39,839 bases of DNA from an uncultured Oscillospiraceae bacterium (GCA_900543215.1 UQQR01000015.1:1-39839), one strand, 5' to 3'. Shown: positions 15,412 to 24,125, numbered from the stretch's first letter. Numbers and translations are program-made. The notes: a model not told the origin generated them from the sequence alone.

Positions 15412-16733
15412 TACTTTTCGCCCCTTTCACGAATTACAAATCTGATAGGAGTACCCTCAAGACCGAAGGTAGAGCGTATCTGATTTTCAAGATAACGCTG
15501 ATACGAAAAATGGAAAAGTTCCGCCTTGTTGCAGAAGCAGACAAATGTAGGCGGCTTTGTTGACGCTTGGGTCATATAATAGATTTTAAGCCGCTTGCCC
15601 TTATCGGTGGGGGGCTGAACACGGGCTGTGGCGTCCGCCAAAATATCGTTGAGCATACCCGTGGAAATACGCATAGTGTTTTGCTCATTTACATATTTGA
15701 TAAGCTCGAAAAGACGGTCTATTCGCTGACCTGTTTTTGCGGAAATGAAGATTATCGGGGCATAGGACATAAAGGAAAAATCCTTCATCAGTGATTTCCT
15801 TGTTTCGTCCATTGTTCTGCCGTCCTTTTCAACGGCGTCCCACTTGTTTACCGCGATAATGCAAGCCTTTCCCTCTTCCAGAGCAAGCCCCGCAACCTTT
15901 GAATCCTGCTCGGTAAAGCCCTCCTTACCGTCAATCATAATAACGCATACATCTGCTCTTTCAATCGCCATCTGGGCACGCAGAATACTGTATTTTTCGA
16001 TTTTATCGTCAACACGGCTTTTTCTTCTGAGTCCCGCGGTATCTATAAAATTATATTTAACGCCGTCACGCTCTACCGCGGTATCTATGGCGTCCCTTGT
16101 GGTGCCGGCAATGTCCGACACAATAGAACGCTCTTCGCCCGATATTTTGTTTATAAGCGAGGATTTTCCGGCGTTCGGTTTGCCGATTACGGCAACATTT
16201 ATTACATCCTCGTCATCCTCATCAAACTCGCTTTCGGGTATATGGGCTATTACCTCGTCAAGCAGATCGCCCGTGCCGTGACCGTGAACAGAGGAAACGG
16301 GGAGAGGATCGCCTATACCCAAATTGTAAAACTCGTAAATCTCTGCAGGCGGTTCGCCGATACCGTCACATTTATTAACGCAAAGTACTACCGGCTTGCC
16401 GCTTTTTTGTAGCATCGAGGCTATTTCCGCATCTGTTGCGGTGACACCCGAATTAATATCGGTAACAAAGATTATCACCGAGGCGGTGTCTATCGCAAGC
16501 TGTGCCTGAGCGCGCATACCCGAAAGTATAACATCGCCGTTATCAGGCTCTATTCCTCCGGTATCGACAAGCATAAATTTTTTGCCGAGCCATTCCGCGT
16601 CGCCGTAAATTCGGTCGCGTGTGACTCCGGGCGTATCGTCAACTATGGAAAGCCGCTTTCCTATAAGCTTATTAAACAGGGTAGATTTACCGACATTCGG
16701 TCTTCCCACCACCGCAACTACCGGTTTTGCCAT
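15411..16733 (-). CDS. der: Ribosome-associated GTPase Der (EngA)
   Basis: Two GTPase domains in tandem plus a KH-like C-terminal domain, essential for 50S assembly. First domain: GRPNVGKS (10-17), DTGG (57-60), NKCD (120-123). An acidic linker EFDEDDEDV (169-177) leads to the second: GKPNAGKS (184-191), DTAG (231-234), NKWD (296-299). The C-terminus ends in the basic RFVIRERGEK, normal for the family, and the 440 residues are full length. AAGGAGG precedes the ATG. It lies right after the rpmF terminator, so it is expressed by read-through or by a promoter I could not pick out. Confidence 0.99.
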   Translation of the reverse strand: MAKPVVAVVGRPNVGKSTLFNKLIGKRLSIVDDTPGVTRDRIYGDAEWLGKKFMLVDTGGIEPDNGDVILSGMRAQAQLAIDTASVIIFVTDINSGVTATDAEIASMLQKSGKPVVLCVNKCDGIGEPPAEIYEFYNLGIGDPLPVSSVHGHGTGDLLDEVIAHIPESEFDEDDEDVINVAVIGKPNAGKSSLINKISGEERSIVSDIAGTTRDAIDTAVERDGVKYNFIDTAGLRRKSRVDDKIEKYSILRAQMAIERADVCVIMIDGKEGFTEQDSKVAGLALEEGKACIIAVNKWDAVEKDGRTMDETRKSLMKDFSFMSYAPIIFISAKTGQRIDRLFELIKYVNEQNTMRISTGMLNDILADATARVQPPTDKGKRLKIYYMTQASTKPPTFVCFCNKAELFHFSYQRYLENQIRSTFGLEGTPIRFVIRERGEK

Positions 16734-16754
16734 ATGTGCGCCTCCTTATCAATT

Positions 16755-16786
16755 TAAAAAACAGAGGAGGATAAACTCCCCCTCTG
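16755..16786 (-). terminator. Terminator or attenuator between rpmF and der
   Basis: Minus strand CAGAGGGGGA pairs with TCCTCCTCTG (10 bp, one G-U) and is followed by six T. It is only about 20 bp ahead of the der start, so partial read-through would set der level. Confidence 0.85.
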
Positions 16787-16814
16787 CCCCTCGTACGAAG
16801 ATAGTGCGGTAAGA

Positions 16815-16997
16815 TTACTCGCCGACCTTAACTACCTCACGTCCATCGTAATGGCCGCAGGCAGAGCAAAGTCTGTGCGGACGCTTATATTCACCGCAGT
16901 TTGAGCATTTAACCAGTGTGGGAGCGTTAAGCTTCCAAAGGTTGTTTCTTCTCTTATCTCTTCTTGCCTTAGAGGTTTTTCTCTTTGGTACTGCCAC
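16815..16997 (-). CDS. rpmF: Ribosomal protein bL32
   Basis: Large-subunit protein L32, 60 residues, zinc form. AVPKRKTSKARRDKRRNNLW opens the protein and CSNCGEYKRPHRLCSACG holds two CxxC pairs that bind zinc; YDGREVV is the usual tail. The start is the GTG at 16997: AAGGAGG lies eight to nine bases before it, while an upstream in-frame GTG at 17006 overlaps that ribosome site. It lies 36 bp after yceD, an arrangement shared by most bacteria. Confidence 0.98.
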   Translation of the reverse strand: MAVPKRKTSKARRDKRRNNLWKLNAPTLVKCSNCGEYKRPHRLCSACGHYDGREVVKVGE

Positions 16998-17033
16998 TTT
17001 GAGCACCTCCTTATAATAGTAGACTGACTGTTA

Positions 17034-17531
17034 TCAGTTATTAAGCAATTCGGCTAAAGCCGAAAGCCTCGGATCTATCTCTTTTTCGGGACAGCCGCAT
17101 TTGCCTTCGTTGAGATTCTTGCCGCATTTCGGACATATTCCCTTGCAGTCATCCTTACAAAGGTGTTTCATGGGAAGATTTACGATAACCTCGGAATACA
17201 AAAGCTCGTCCAAATCAAGCTTCATATCAGAGACGGTAAGGATGCTGTCGCTCTCTTCGCCCTCAATGGAAACCGCAAGTGACTTGTTAAGTCTTAATGT
17301 ATGCGTCCGTTTGGTTTCGGTACCGCAACGGTCGCACGGAGCACTGTATTCGTATGTTATTACTGCGTCAAGCACAACAAGGCTTGCTTTGTTGGAAACG
17401 GCGCCGCTTACGGTTACGGGTTTTTTGAGCGGATAAACGCCCGATACCTCTGTGGAACTCAAATCCAACGAATACTCAATCGGCAGGGAGCTGTTATCGG
17501 TTGCAAAAATATGTTTTAAATCGATAAGCAT
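17034..17531 (-). CDS. YceD/DUF177 family protein, rpmF-linked
   Basis: A 165-residue protein of the YceD family, which is nearly always encoded next to rpmF and has been linked to 23S rRNA or 50S maturation. The mid region has PCDRCG (Cys66, Cys69), and the C-terminus has LCKDDCKGICPKCGKNLNEG followed by CGC, with cysteines at 125, 129, 133, 136, 145 and 147, a metal-binding look typical of Firmicute members. GAGGTGGG precedes the ATG. It is the first gene of yceD-rpmF under a consensus promoter. Confidence 0.92.
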   Translation of the reverse strand: MLIDLKHIFATDNSSLPIEYSLDLSSTEVSGVYPLKKPVTVSGAVSNKASLVVLDAVITYEYSAPCDRCGTETKRTHTLRLNKSLAVSIEGEESDSILTVSDMKLDLDELLYSEVIVNLPMKHLCKDDCKGICPKCGKNLNEGKCGCPEKEIDPRLSALAELLNN

Positions 17532-17558
17532 TTTCCCACCTCAATCGTCACAAAGTAT

Positions 17559-17587
17559 ATTATATCTTTATGTTTACTCTTTGTCAA
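17559..17587 (-). promoter_or_regulatory. Promoter of yceD-rpmF
   Basis: Minus strand TTGACA (17582-17587), exactly 17 bp, TATAAT (17559-17564): full consensus, as expected for a ribosomal operon. Confidence 0.9.
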
Positions 17588-17724
17588 GTTTTTATTTGAA
17601 AAAATACCGCTTTATAACAAGGCGTGAAATGTTAAATTTCCGTTAAACTTGTTAATTTTAAGTTCATTTGTTGATGAAATTATTTTTATAGACTTTAATC
17701 AGACGAAAAAAGGAGATGAGCGAT

Positions 17725-18450
17725 ATGTTTCAAACGGTTTTTAAGAGATATGAAAAAAAGTATCTTTTAGACAGCGAGCAGTACCGATGCGTTAAGGATC
17801 TGCTTTCATACAATACCGTGCCCGACGAGTACGGGGAGAGCCTTGTATGCAATATATATTACGATACGCCGGACAGTCTTCTTATCCGCCGTTCGCTTGA
17901 AAAGCCGGCATATAAGGAAAAGTTTCGTATAAGGACCTACGGAGTTCCGAATGACCACAGCGTCTGCTTTGCGGAGCTTAAGAAAAAGTATAAGGGTGTT
18001 GTTTATAAAAGACGGCTTGAAACGGATTATAAAAACTCCCTCCTTTATATGGAGGGCGAGGAAAGCAATATCTGCAATTCGCAAATCAAAAGAGAAATAG
18101 ATTATTTTAAGAATTTTTACGGTGAGCTTATCCCCGCGGTGTGCCTTTTTTATAAACGCACGGCTTATTATGACAGGGAAGACCGCAATATAAGATTTAC
18201 CTTTGACAGCGACATAATTTACCGTGATTACGATTTGGAGCTTAAGAACGGTGTGTACGGCGAGCAACTGCTTGAAAACGGTAAGTATCTTATGGAAGTG
18301 AAAACCGCGGGAGCTGTGCCGAAGGACTTTACGAGAATTTTGTCCGAGTTTAAAATTTACCCTGCGTCATTTTCAAAGTACGGTGCGGCATATAAAAGCA
18401 TAACAAAGGAGAAAAAACAATTATTAAAGGGAGAGGTTTACTGTGCTTGA
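17725..18450 (+). CDS. VTC-domain polyphosphate polymerase-like tunnel enzyme
   Basis: A 241-residue protein of the VTC family of triphosphate tunnel metalloenzymes; yeast Vtc4 uses this fold to make polyphosphate from ATP. It opens with FKRYEKKYLL (6-15), then YYDTPD, KEKFRIRTYG, ELKKKYKGVVYKRR, FYKRTAYYDRE, IRFTFDSDI and LMEVKT, i.e. the alternating basic and acidic strands that line the tunnel. No SPX or membrane part is present, so it acts on the cytoplasmic side. The ATG at 17725 is chosen: AGGAG lies nine bases before it, while an ATG at 17716 touches that site. The last eight bases overlap the next gene, which encodes a membrane protein. The exact product (polyphosphate or another polymer) is not proven for such operons. 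Confidence 0.88.
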   Translation: MFQTVFKRYEKKYLLDSEQYRCVKDLLSYNTVPDEYGESLVCNIYYDTPDSLLIRRSLEKPAYKEKFRIRTYGVPNDHSVCFAELKKKYKGVVYKRRLETDYKNSLLYMEGEESNICNSQIKREIDYFKNFYGELIPAVCLFYKRTAYYDREDRNIRFTFDSDIIYRDYDLELKNGVYGEQLLENGKYLMEVKTAGAVPKDFTRILSEFKIYPASFSKYGAAYKSITKEKKQLLKGEVYCA

Positions 18451-19120
18451 CAGCATTTTTTCATCGGTGATAACTAACGGAATAACCGCGGGGGCTTTTG
18501 CGGTGTGTACGGCGGTTTCTCTTGTATCGGGACTTATAATATCGCTTTGCCACGGCTTATCGGGCGGTTCCTCAAAGGGATTTTCGGTGACGGTGGCTCT
18601 TTTGCCCGCTATCGTTCAGGTTGTAATAATGCTCGTAAACGGCAATCTCGGTACGGGCGTTGCCGTTGCGGGAGCATTTTCGCTTGTCCGTTTCCGTTCG
18701 GCGCCCGGGAGCGCAAAGGAAATACTTAATATTTTCACGGCGTTAGCAGCCGGGCTTGCGGCAGGCGTGGGATATATAGGCGTAGCGCTTGTTTTTGTTA
18801 TAATAATATGCGCGACTGAGACCGTTTACACCTTCACACGCTTCGGTGAACAGCCCGAAAACGAGCGTTCGCTTAAAATAACCATACCCGAAGACCTTGA
18901 CTATACCGATGTTTTTGATGATCTGTTTAGTAAATACACTTCTTCAAGAAAGCTTGAAAAGGTGAAAACCTCGGGACTCGGCAGCTTATATCAGCTTACC
19001 TATACGGTAAAGCTTAAGGACGATAAAAAGGAAAAGGAATTTATAGACAATATCCGTTGCAGAAACGGAAATCTTGAAATCGTGTGCAATTATCGCACGG
19101 TTTCAAATGAGGAGCTGTGA
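18443..19120 (+). CDS. DUF4956 membrane protein
   Basis: A 225-residue protein with about four hydrophobic segments in residues 10-135 (GITAGAFAVCTAVSL, VALLPAIVQVVIMLV, IFTALAAGLAAGVGY, VALVFVIIICATETV) and a soluble C-terminal domain of about 85 residues. The conserved-looking loop AFSLVRFRSAPGSAKEI lies between the second and third segments. This matches DUF4956, a family of unknown function that is commonly next to VTC-domain genes. It starts at GTG 18443, overlapping the VTC stop by eight bases, so the two are made together. Inference: it anchors the polymerase or moves its product across the membrane. Confidence 0.85.
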   Translation: MLDSIFSSVITNGITAGAFAVCTAVSLVSGLIISLCHGLSGGSSKGFSVTVALLPAIVQVVIMLVNGNLGTGVAVAGAFSLVRFRSAPGSAKEILNIFTALAAGLAAGVGYIGVALVFVIIICATETVYTFTRFGEQPENERSLKITIPEDLDYTDVFDDLFSKYTSSRKLEKVKTSGLGSLYQLTYTVKLKDDKKEKEFIDNIRCRNGNLEIVCNYRTVSNEEL

Positions 19121-19125
19121 TTATT

Positions 19126-21045
19126 ATGAAAAGATTGAGCGTTATACTGTCGATTGTTTTGTCGGCGCTTATTCTTTCTTCATGCGGCGGCAAAAATACG
19201 GCAAGCGCACTGACTTCATCGGGCGGCAAAAAGGATTCGTCTGTTTCAACCGCTGAAATGGACTTCGACTTTTCAAAGAGCGACACCGAATACGATTATG
19301 ATGAGTCCGAGGCAAAGACTGTAAGCGACAGTGAGGACAGTGTAAAAATAACGGCTGCGGGGACCTATGTTTTAAGCGGACGGCACAGCTCTGTTACGGT
19401 GGAAGCGCCTGACAGCGCTAAGGTAAGGCTTGTGCTTAAAAATGCCGAAATATCAAATGCGAACGGACCGGCAATATATATAAAGAATGCCGATAAGGTA
19501 TGTATAACCGCATATAAGGGTACTGAAAACACCGTGACTGACGGGGCTTCATATTCTTCGGATTACGACGGAACAAATGTTGACGCCGCTGTTTTCAGCA
19601 AGGCGGATCTTACCCTTAACGGCGAGGGAGTTCTTAATATAAACGGCAACTATAAATGCGCCGCAGTTTCAAAGGACGACCTTATTATTTGCGGACTTAC
19701 CCTTAACGCAAAAAGCGTGGGAAGCGCAATAGAGGGCAAGAACTGTGTAAAGATAAAGGACGCCGCAATCACCGTAAATTCGGGTGCGGATGCAATCAAA
19801 TCAACAAACAGCGAGGACGCAGACAGAGGTTTTGTTTATATTGAATCCGGAACCTGCACCTTAACGGCGGCAAAGGACGGCATACAGGCGGAAAGCGCGG
19901 TAAAGCTTTCGGGCGGAGAAATAACCGTTACATCAGGAGGCGGCGCACCCGAAAAGGTATCGTCCGGCGACGGGGATATGAGACGGTTTGAAAGCAGTAC
20001 CCAAACCGACGATGAAAGCACAAATGGTATAAAGGCAGAAAAGCTTATCATTATCGAGAACGGAACCGTTAATGCGAATTCGGCTGGCGATACCGTCCGT
20101 TCAAACGGCGATGTTGAAATAAACGGCGGCAAACTTACGCTTTCTTCGGGTGATGACGGAATACACGCAGATGATTCGCTTATAATAAACGGCGGAGAGA
20201 TAACCGTAACAAAATCCTATGAGGGATTGGAAGGAAAGACCGTTACTATAACCTATGGCACAATGGATATAACGGCGTCCGACGACGGTATAAATGCCGC
20301 GGACGGTAACAGCGCTTCCGGCAACGGAGGCATGCCGAACGGCAATGCTTCAAGCGATGTGTATATCAGTATAAGCGGAGGATATATAACCGTAAATGCT
20401 TCTGGCGACGGAATAGACTCTAACGGAAATATCTCCGTATCGGGCGGAGTACTGCTTGTGAGCGGTCCGACAAGCGACGGCAACGGTGCGCTTGATTGCA
20501 ACGGAACAGCGGAAATAAGCGGCGGAACGGTTGTTTTGTGCGGAAGTTCGGGTATGGCGGAAACATTTTCCGAAAGCTCCTCGCAGGCGTCGCTTATGTA
20601 TACGCTTGAAAACGCGGCGAAAGCCGGCAGCAGTGTGGCTCTCTCGAATTCGGACGGAAAGGTGATAGCCTCGTTTATTCCGTCAAAGCAGTACACGAAT
20701 GTGGTTATAAGCTCGCCCGAGCTTAAAAAGGGCAGCAGCTACACGCTTTCTGTAGGCGGAACCGTAAGTGAATGCGATAAAAACGGATATACAAATTCAG
20801 GTAAGGTTTCGGGAGCGGAGAGCACAAACAGTGTAGAAATAAGCTCCGTTTCCACAATTTACGGAACAGCCGGAAACAAAAGCGGAATGAAGGGAGGTCC
20901 GCAGGGACAGCAGGGCGGTGGATTCGGTAAGGGAAATTCAGCAGGAAATCCGCCTTCAGGCGGGCCCGGTAATTCGAATTCGGACGGCACCGACCGCAAG
21001 GCTCCGCCGGAGCTTTCGGGTAATACAAAAACCGCACAGTCATAA
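19126..21045 (+). CDS. Surface lipoprotein with beta-helix-like repeats (carbohydrate-binding domain type)
   Basis: A 639-residue exported lipoprotein. The signal peptide ends in LSSC with Cys20 as lipid site. From about residue 70 to 480 it is built of short repeats such as GDDGIHADDSLIINGG, ASDDGINAADGN and ASGDGIDSNGNISVSGG, each about 20 residues, typical of right-handed parallel beta-helix or pectate-lyase-like stacks; related proteins are annotated as carbohydrate-binding domain-containing. The C-terminal 60 residues are Gly/Pro/Gln/Asn-rich (GPQGQQGGGFGKGN), like an unstructured surface tail. The ATG at 19126 is chosen since GAGGAG lies 11 bases before it; a GTG at 19117 is too close. 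It follows DUF4956 with five bases between and completes the cassette. No catalytic residues can be assigned. Confidence 0.82.
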   Translation: MKRLSVILSIVLSALILSSCGGKNTASALTSSGGKKDSSVSTAEMDFDFSKSDTEYDYDESEAKTVSDSEDSVKITAAGTYVLSGRHSSVTVEAPDSAKVRLVLKNAEISNANGPAIYIKNADKVCITAYKGTENTVTDGASYSSDYDGTNVDAAVFSKADLTLNGEGVLNINGNYKCAAVSKDDLIICGLTLNAKSVGSAIEGKNCVKIKDAAITVNSGADAIKSTNSEDADRGFVYIESGTCTLTAAKDGIQAESAVKLSGGEITVTSGGGAPEKVSSGDGDMRRFESSTQTDDESTNGIKAEKLIIIENGTVNANSAGDTVRSNGDVEINGGKLTLSSGDDGIHADDSLIINGGEITVTKSYEGLEGKTVTITYGTMDITASDDGINAADGNSASGNGGMPNGNASSDVYISISGGYITVNASGDGIDSNGNISVSGGVLLVSGPTSDGNGALDCNGTAEISGGTVVLCGSSGMAETFSESSSQASLMYTLENAAKAGSSVALSNSDGKVIASFIPSKQYTNVVISSPELKKGSSYTLSVGGTVSECDKNGYTNSGKVSGAESTNSVEISSVSTIYGTAGNKSGMKGGPQGQQGGGFGKGNSAGNPPSGGPGNSNSDGTDRKAPPELSGNTKTAQS

Positions 21046-21050
21046 TAAGT

Positions 21051-21092
21051 AAAAAAACGCAGGAGCAAAATTTGCTCCTGCGTCAGTTTTTT
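21051..21092. terminator. Bidirectional terminator between the beta-helix lipoprotein and DUF1015 genes
   Basis: ACGCAGGAGC / GCTCCTGCGT stem (the palindrome can extend through AAAATTT) with six T on the right and seven A on the left, so it works on both strands. The DUF1015 stop lies in the right T-run. Confidence 0.92.
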
Positions 21093-22287
21093 ATAAAAGC
21101 CTTGCCTCAAGGTAAAATCTTTTGTCGTTTGCGTGCCCCATTGAAAAAGTTTTTCTCGGGAGAGAGCCGTCCTGCTTAACAGCATCGAACAATTCGCTTT
21201 TTTTCATGCCGTCAAAGATAAAGCCGACGGTATCAGGTTTTTCCGCAAGTAAACGCAACGAATTTTCTCCGTGTATGTAATCGACCTTAACGCCCGGATT
21301 ATCCTTTATGTACCTGTCAATAAACCTTTGCAGTGTACCTACGCACAGCTTTGACGAGGGCTTTACGGATATTTTCCGTTCGCAGCCGCCGTAAACACAG
21401 GTAAACTTCTGTGCGTCCGTTCCGCTATAATCGCCGCCCGAAAATTCCGTGAAATCGTGTATCACTTTTTCGGGGTCAGCACCAAAGATCACACGGTAAA
21501 TAGGCTCGAATTCGAGCGATTCGTCATGTATATTAACTATTTCAACCAGCGCATAGCGTGACTTTTCCGATTTATTAACTCGGTAACACTCCTTTGCGGC
21601 GGCGAGGGAATGGTTGCCGTCGCCTACGGCGAAAAGCAGTTTATCTTCGCTGTTTTCAACAAGAGCGCCGAGCGCATCCTGCAATTCGGCGGCGTCTTTT
21701 TCACTAAGCGCCGTTCCTGTTATGTGACCGCCGTTCAGCATTAAATCAAAATCGTAAAGCGGCTTTTTACACTCGGTTTTTTTGTCAAGCGGCGCGATTA
21801 CCGTCATATCGGGGTCGTCTATCAAAAGCATTATATGCGGAAGCTCAAGCGGGGCATCCTTTCGTATTTCAACACGGGGCGGTATACGCTCGGGTACAGT
21901 TTCCTCGGTTGCCCTTATAAGCGTTTTACTGCCCTTTTCGTATGAATAATCACACAAATCTATAAGTCCCATAACACCCCTTCGAGTCTTTCCGCCGGTT
22001 ACGGTACGCTTTATGTAAATAAAGGTGTTTTTAAATTCATTGAAAACGCCGTCTTCTATATACTTTTTCATATTCCCGTTTATTTCGGAGATTTTTTTTG
22101 AATTATCGCCCGATAAATAAACCTCCGGGAAAATAAGATTTAAAGCTGACGGCGCGTCGCCGACATAATCCGCGGCGGATTTCCAGTATTGGGGCTCCGA
22201 TGTATACTGGTCGCAGGCTATTACAGCCCATTTTTCAAAGCCGTTTTTGGGTAAAAGTATGTCCGCAGGTAAAAAAGGTTGTTTCAT
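21091..22287 (-). CDS. DUF1015 family protein (possible phosphatase/kinase-like)
   Basis: A 398-residue soluble protein of DUF1015. It opens LPADILLPKNGFEKWAVIAC with DQYTSEPQYW next, both typical, has the hallmark VGDGNHSLAAAK (GDGNHS at 222-227), and ends PRKTFSMGHANDKRFYLEAR. The GDGNH motif with its acidic and His residues suggests a metal or nucleotide site, but no activity is settled that I can name with confidence. AGGATG lies before the ATG. It follows a lipoprotein gene across a terminator, so it may be read separately, though no clear promoter was seen. Similar genes often sit near D-3-phosphoglycerate dehydrogenase; that is not the case here. Confidence 0.9.
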   Translation of the reverse strand: MKQPFLPADILLPKNGFEKWAVIACDQYTSEPQYWKSAADYVGDAPSALNLIFPEVYLSGDNSKKISEINGNMKKYIEDGVFNEFKNTFIYIKRTVTGGKTRRGVMGLIDLCDYSYEKGSKTLIRATEETVPERIPPRVEIRKDAPLELPHIMLLIDDPDMTVIAPLDKKTECKKPLYDFDLMLNGGHITGTALSEKDAAELQDALGALVENSEDKLLFAVGDGNHSLAAAKECYRVNKSEKSRYALVEIVNIHDESLEFEPIYRVIFGADPEKVIHDFTEFSGGDYSGTDAQKFTCVYGGCERKISVKPSSKLCVGTLQRFIDRYIKDNPGVKVDYIHGENSLRLLAEKPDTVGFIFDGMKKSELFDAVKQDGSLPRKTFSMGHANDKRFYLEARLL

Positions 22288-22302
22288 AATTTTTCATCCT
22301 TT

Positions 22303-22330
22303 AAAAAATGCGGCAAGTTTACTTGCCGCA
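22303..22330 (-). terminator. Terminator of the lipoprotein gene
   Basis: Minus strand TGCGGCAAGT pairs with ACTTGCCGCA (10 bp) and is followed by six T. It starts five bases after the lipoprotein stop and 16 bp before the DUF1015 start. Confidence 0.9.
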
Positions 22331-22334
22331 GCTG

Positions 22335-23081
22335 TTATTTGTAATAAGAAAATTCTATTGCCGTTATTGCGTCATCAGTCGGATTTATATGAACGGTGAT
22401 ACCGTTTCGGCGGTCCTTTTCGGAAATAAAATAGTCAAGATAATAATTGGTTTCGGAAATTCCGTAAAAATGTGACGGTGTTCCGAGCGTATCAATGATG
22501 TCAGTAACAGCCATCTTATTGTTTACACCGTTGATATTAAATTGTGTGTAACTGTCCGGAGAGGTATAAAAGTCATTGGTGATTTTAAATCTTACTATGT
22601 TACATTTCTTAAGCTTTACCGAGCTTTTCGAGGAATTGTAGAACTTGGCCTCGATTTTAACGCCGTCCGCGTTTACAAATACCGTATCTACCGAGTCACC
22701 TGCGTAAACAAGCGATTCCTTATCGTAGGCGCTGTTTTCTTCAAGCGTCCAACCGAGCTTCTCCAAAACGGTGAGCGATGTGGGAACAGAAAACTCATTG
22801 TCGGCAAAGTGCGCGTCAAGCTTGAATTTTTTTCCGAGGTATATATCGGAATAATTTTCCTCGTCGAAAACGCTGATGTCAACATACTGCGGCATAATTT
22901 TGTCGTCCGACATTATTTTGGGTCGCTTGACATTATCGGGGACCTTTTTTGCGGTGCTTGAGGTATCTGACTGCGAGACTGAGGATGAAGCGTAATTCTT
23001 ATCAACAGGGTCGCACGCCGAAAGACACAAAAGCAACGAAAAAATAAGAAATACCGCCGTGAAATAATAGTGTTTTCTCAT
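22335..23081 (-). CDS. Lipoprotein of unknown function
   Basis: A 248-residue protein with a signal peptide of about 22 residues ending in the lipobox LSAC (Cys23), a Ser/Thr-rich linker (about 30-45), then two similar-looking segments: about 60-110 (DISVFDEENYSDIYLGKKF) and 130-248 with many beta-strand-like stretches. The end, ITVHINPTDDAITAIEFSYYK, together with MAVTDIIDTLGTPSHFYGIS resembles the end part of BamE/SmpA-like or DUF small lipoproteins in Clostridia, where a turn DTLGTP is common. No family is assigned. GGGGG lies before the ATG. It is a single gene with its own promoter and terminator. Confidence 0.75.
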   Translation of the reverse strand: MRKHYYFTAVFLIFSLLLCLSACDPVDKNYASSSVSQSDTSSTAKKVPDNVKRPKIMSDDKIMPQYVDISVFDEENYSDIYLGKKFKLDAHFADNEFSVPTSLTVLEKLGWTLEENSAYDKESLVYAGDSVDTVFVNADGVKIEAKFYNSSKSSVKLKKCNIVRFKITNDFYTSPDSYTQFNINGVNNKMAVTDIIDTLGTPSHFYGISETNYYLDYFISEKDRRNGITVHINPTDDAITAIEFSYYK

Positions 23082-23109
23082 AATGTTTCCCCCTAAAGTC
23101 TATAGTATT

Positions 23110-23138
23110 ATTTTATTCTCCAAACGTCCAAAAGTCAA
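23110..23138 (-). promoter_or_regulatory. Promoter of the lipoprotein gene
   Basis: Minus strand TTGACT (23133-23138), 17 bp, TAAAAT (23110-23115), 28 bp before the start codon. Confidence 0.75.
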
Positions 23139-23163
23139 CAGCATTTTTGACTTAACACGCCAG

Positions 23164-24093
23164 CTATGAGGATATTTTTTTAAGAAAATCACATAAATGC
23201 TTTTCCACCGACGGAGTATCCACAAGATAGCTCATACCGTGGTCGGCACCGTCAACAAGTAAAATTTCCTTTTTTCCCGACATTCCCTTATAATTGCGCT
23301 CGCTCATTTCAAAGGGAACGAAATTGTCGCTTTTTCCGTGTATAAAAAGTATAGGCACCTTGGAATTTTTGAGTGCTTTTTCTGTGGAAACGCCGTAAAT
23401 TCCGAAGTGTCCCGTAATAATACAAATCAGATTCATAACCGGGAGAAATACCGAGGCGTTGATGTGAAAGCCTTGCTTTGCAACCTTTTTAATTATTTCG
23501 GTAGGCGAGGTAAATCCGCAGTCGGCTATGATTCCCTTTACATTTTCGGGCAGATCAAGCCCTGCCGCAAGCAGTACGGTTGTCGCTCCCATAGACATAC
23601 CGCCTAAAATTATTTTGGCTTTGGGATCTATATTTTCGATAAAGAATTTTGTCCACGAAACAGCGTCATATCTTTCCTTAACGCCGAATGTAATAAGCTT
23701 GCCCTCGCTTTTGCCGTGACTGCGCTGATCCGTAAGTAAAACATTATAGCCTTGCTCGCAGTATAGCTTTACCGCACAGGAAAAATCACGGTCGGCTGAC
23801 GAGCGGTAGCCGTGGAAAAGAATAACCGTATTATGCGAGTGAATATCAAAATATCGTGCGGCAAGGGTCAGACCGTCGAAGCTTTTGCAGTAGACCCACC
23901 GTGACGGCGTAGAATGAATGTAATTAAGTCCCTCTTTTATGACAGGACGGTATTTGTACAAAAAATCGTTTTCCTTTGAGTCTATGTCGGAGGACGAGTC
24001 GGTTTTGCGTCGCACAAAGGCTATAAAAAAGAAATACACAGAAAAAGCGACAATAATAAGCAGAACAGCAGCCGCCAAGAAAAAAATAATCAT
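23164..24093 (-). CDS. Membrane-anchored alpha/beta hydrolase
   Basis: A 309-residue serine hydrolase. Residues 1-27 form one membrane segment followed by RRK, so the N-terminus anchors it; by the positive-inside rule the catalytic part may be cytoplasmic, but this is not certain. The fold shows FHGYRSSADRDF (oxyanion region, 93-104), TDQRSHGKSEG (121-131), the nucleophile elbow GGMSMGA (Ser167), Asp256 in GKSDNFVP and His285 in GADHGMSY. It resembles the YqkD/Bem46-like esterases; substrate unknown. The ATG at 24093 is used; the upstream GTG is part of the GGGTG ribosome site. It follows the PAS gene by 32 bp and is probably co-transcribed. No terminator was seen after it. Confidence 0.88.
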   Translation of the reverse strand: MIIFFLAAAVLLIIVAFSVYFFFIAFVRRKTDSSSDIDSKENDFLYKYRPVIKEGLNYIHSTPSRWVYCKSFDGLTLAARYFDIHSHNTVILFHGYRSSADRDFSCAVKLYCEQGYNVLLTDQRSHGKSEGKLITFGVKERYDAVSWTKFFIENIDPKAKIILGGMSMGATTVLLAAGLDLPENVKGIIADCGFTSPTEIIKKVAKQGFHINASVFLPVMNLICIITGHFGIYGVSTEKALKNSKVPILFIHGKSDNFVPFEMSERNYKGMSGKKEILLVDGADHGMSYLVDTPSVEKHLCDFLKKISS

Positions 24094-24125
24094 TTTTATC
24101 ACCCAAATTATATTGCCCGTATTCT

